NCBI GenBank assembly: GCA_030052745.1
Contig: JANBVO010000001.1
Location: 744,001 to 808,000 of the forward strand
DNA: 64,000 nucleotides
Direction of reading: 5' to 3'
From: Pleurostoma richardsiae
Lineage: Eukaryota; Ascomycota; Sordariomycetes; Calosphaeriales; Pleurostomataceae
Shown here: positions 63,999 through 64,000 of the stretch, piece by piece
How the letters are laid out: every line of letters starts with the position of its first letter
Position numbering within the stretch: the first letter of the stretch is position 1
Position numbers and translations under genes: made by a program
The notes under the pieces: model-generated
Told to the model about the DNA's origin: nothing
What the model saw: the letters and a program-made list of their open reading frames with translations, nothing else
Database searches by the model: none

Positions 63999-64000
63999 AC

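Noticed and set aside
1-64000. CRISPR arrays, bacterial-type operons or ribosome binding sites
   Set aside because: The window is fungal: spliced genes, fungal families, and no regularly spaced repeats.

Overview
This window looks like nuclear DNA of a filamentous ascomycete (Pezizomycotina, most likely Sordariomycetes). The signs are intron-poor genes with short 45-80 bp introns (GTRAGT donors, CTAAC/CTGAC branch sites, YAG acceptors), a strong C/G bias at third codon positions, pyrimidine-rich leaders, and families largely confined to these fungi: a HET-domain protein, a bZIP-DUF3425 factor, Zn2Cys6 fungal-specific regulators and a DUF6546 F-box-like gene. No tRNA, rRNA, CRISPR array or intact transposon was recognised. 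Exon structures were built by hand from frame, splice-site and family-motif agreement.

Layout. 0-5 kb: a gene cut by the left edge, a two-exon small secreted protein, and a decayed DUF6546 F-box-like pseudogene. 5.4-9.7 kb: zinc alcohol dehydrogenase, bZIP-DUF3425 factor and an SDR. 10.5-14.1 kb: a GPI-type GH17 glucanase and a HET protein. 14.6-23.8 kb: an accessory catabolic block with SDR1, an Ldh_2-family dehydrogenase, a Zn2Cys6 regulator, an IlvD/Edd dehydratase, SDR2 and a Dabb protein. 24-28.5 kb: a MYND protein, an alpha/beta hydrolase interrupted by an in-frame stop, and an unknown Gly/Asn-rich ORF. 29-34.6 kb: ECM29 proteasome adaptor. 34.6-42.1 kb: a 7.5 kb stretch without a convincing gene, whose right part looks like a very long, probably spliced 5' leader. 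42.1-51.1 kb: conserved housekeeping genes (three-RRM RNA-binding protein, UBA-UAS-UBX protein, GCK-III/Ste20-type kinase). 52-56 kb: a secreted cysteine-containing protein and a secreted tyrosinase. 56.8-64 kb: NAD-isocitrate dehydrogenase subunit 1, a ferric reductase, and an unknown basic protein that runs off the right edge.

The most interesting result is a palindromic operator, CGG-N7-CCG with consensus CGGAGTTTNNCCG. It occurs five times, and only in promoters of the 15.9-23.8 kb block: three copies between the divergent Ldh_2 and Zn2Cys6 genes, one between the divergent IlvD dehydratase and SDR2 genes, and one just upstream of the Dabb gene. CGG inverted triplets are the known target type of Zn2Cys6 factors, so the simplest reading is that the encoded regulator controls itself and four surrounding genes as one regulon. 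The enzyme set (dehydrogenases, an IlvD/Edd sugar-acid-type dehydratase and a 2-oxo/2-hydroxy acid oxidoreductase) fits non-phosphorylative catabolism of a sugar or sugar acid. The substrate cannot be read from sequence.

Other points of note are a consensus SreA/Fep1-type iron GATA site upstream of the ferric reductase, a perfect 15-bp-arm hairpin in the promoter of the left-edge gene, stop codons inside otherwise well-kept frames (hydrolase, unknown ORF), and several introns of length 3n without stops, whose retention would give alternative proteins.
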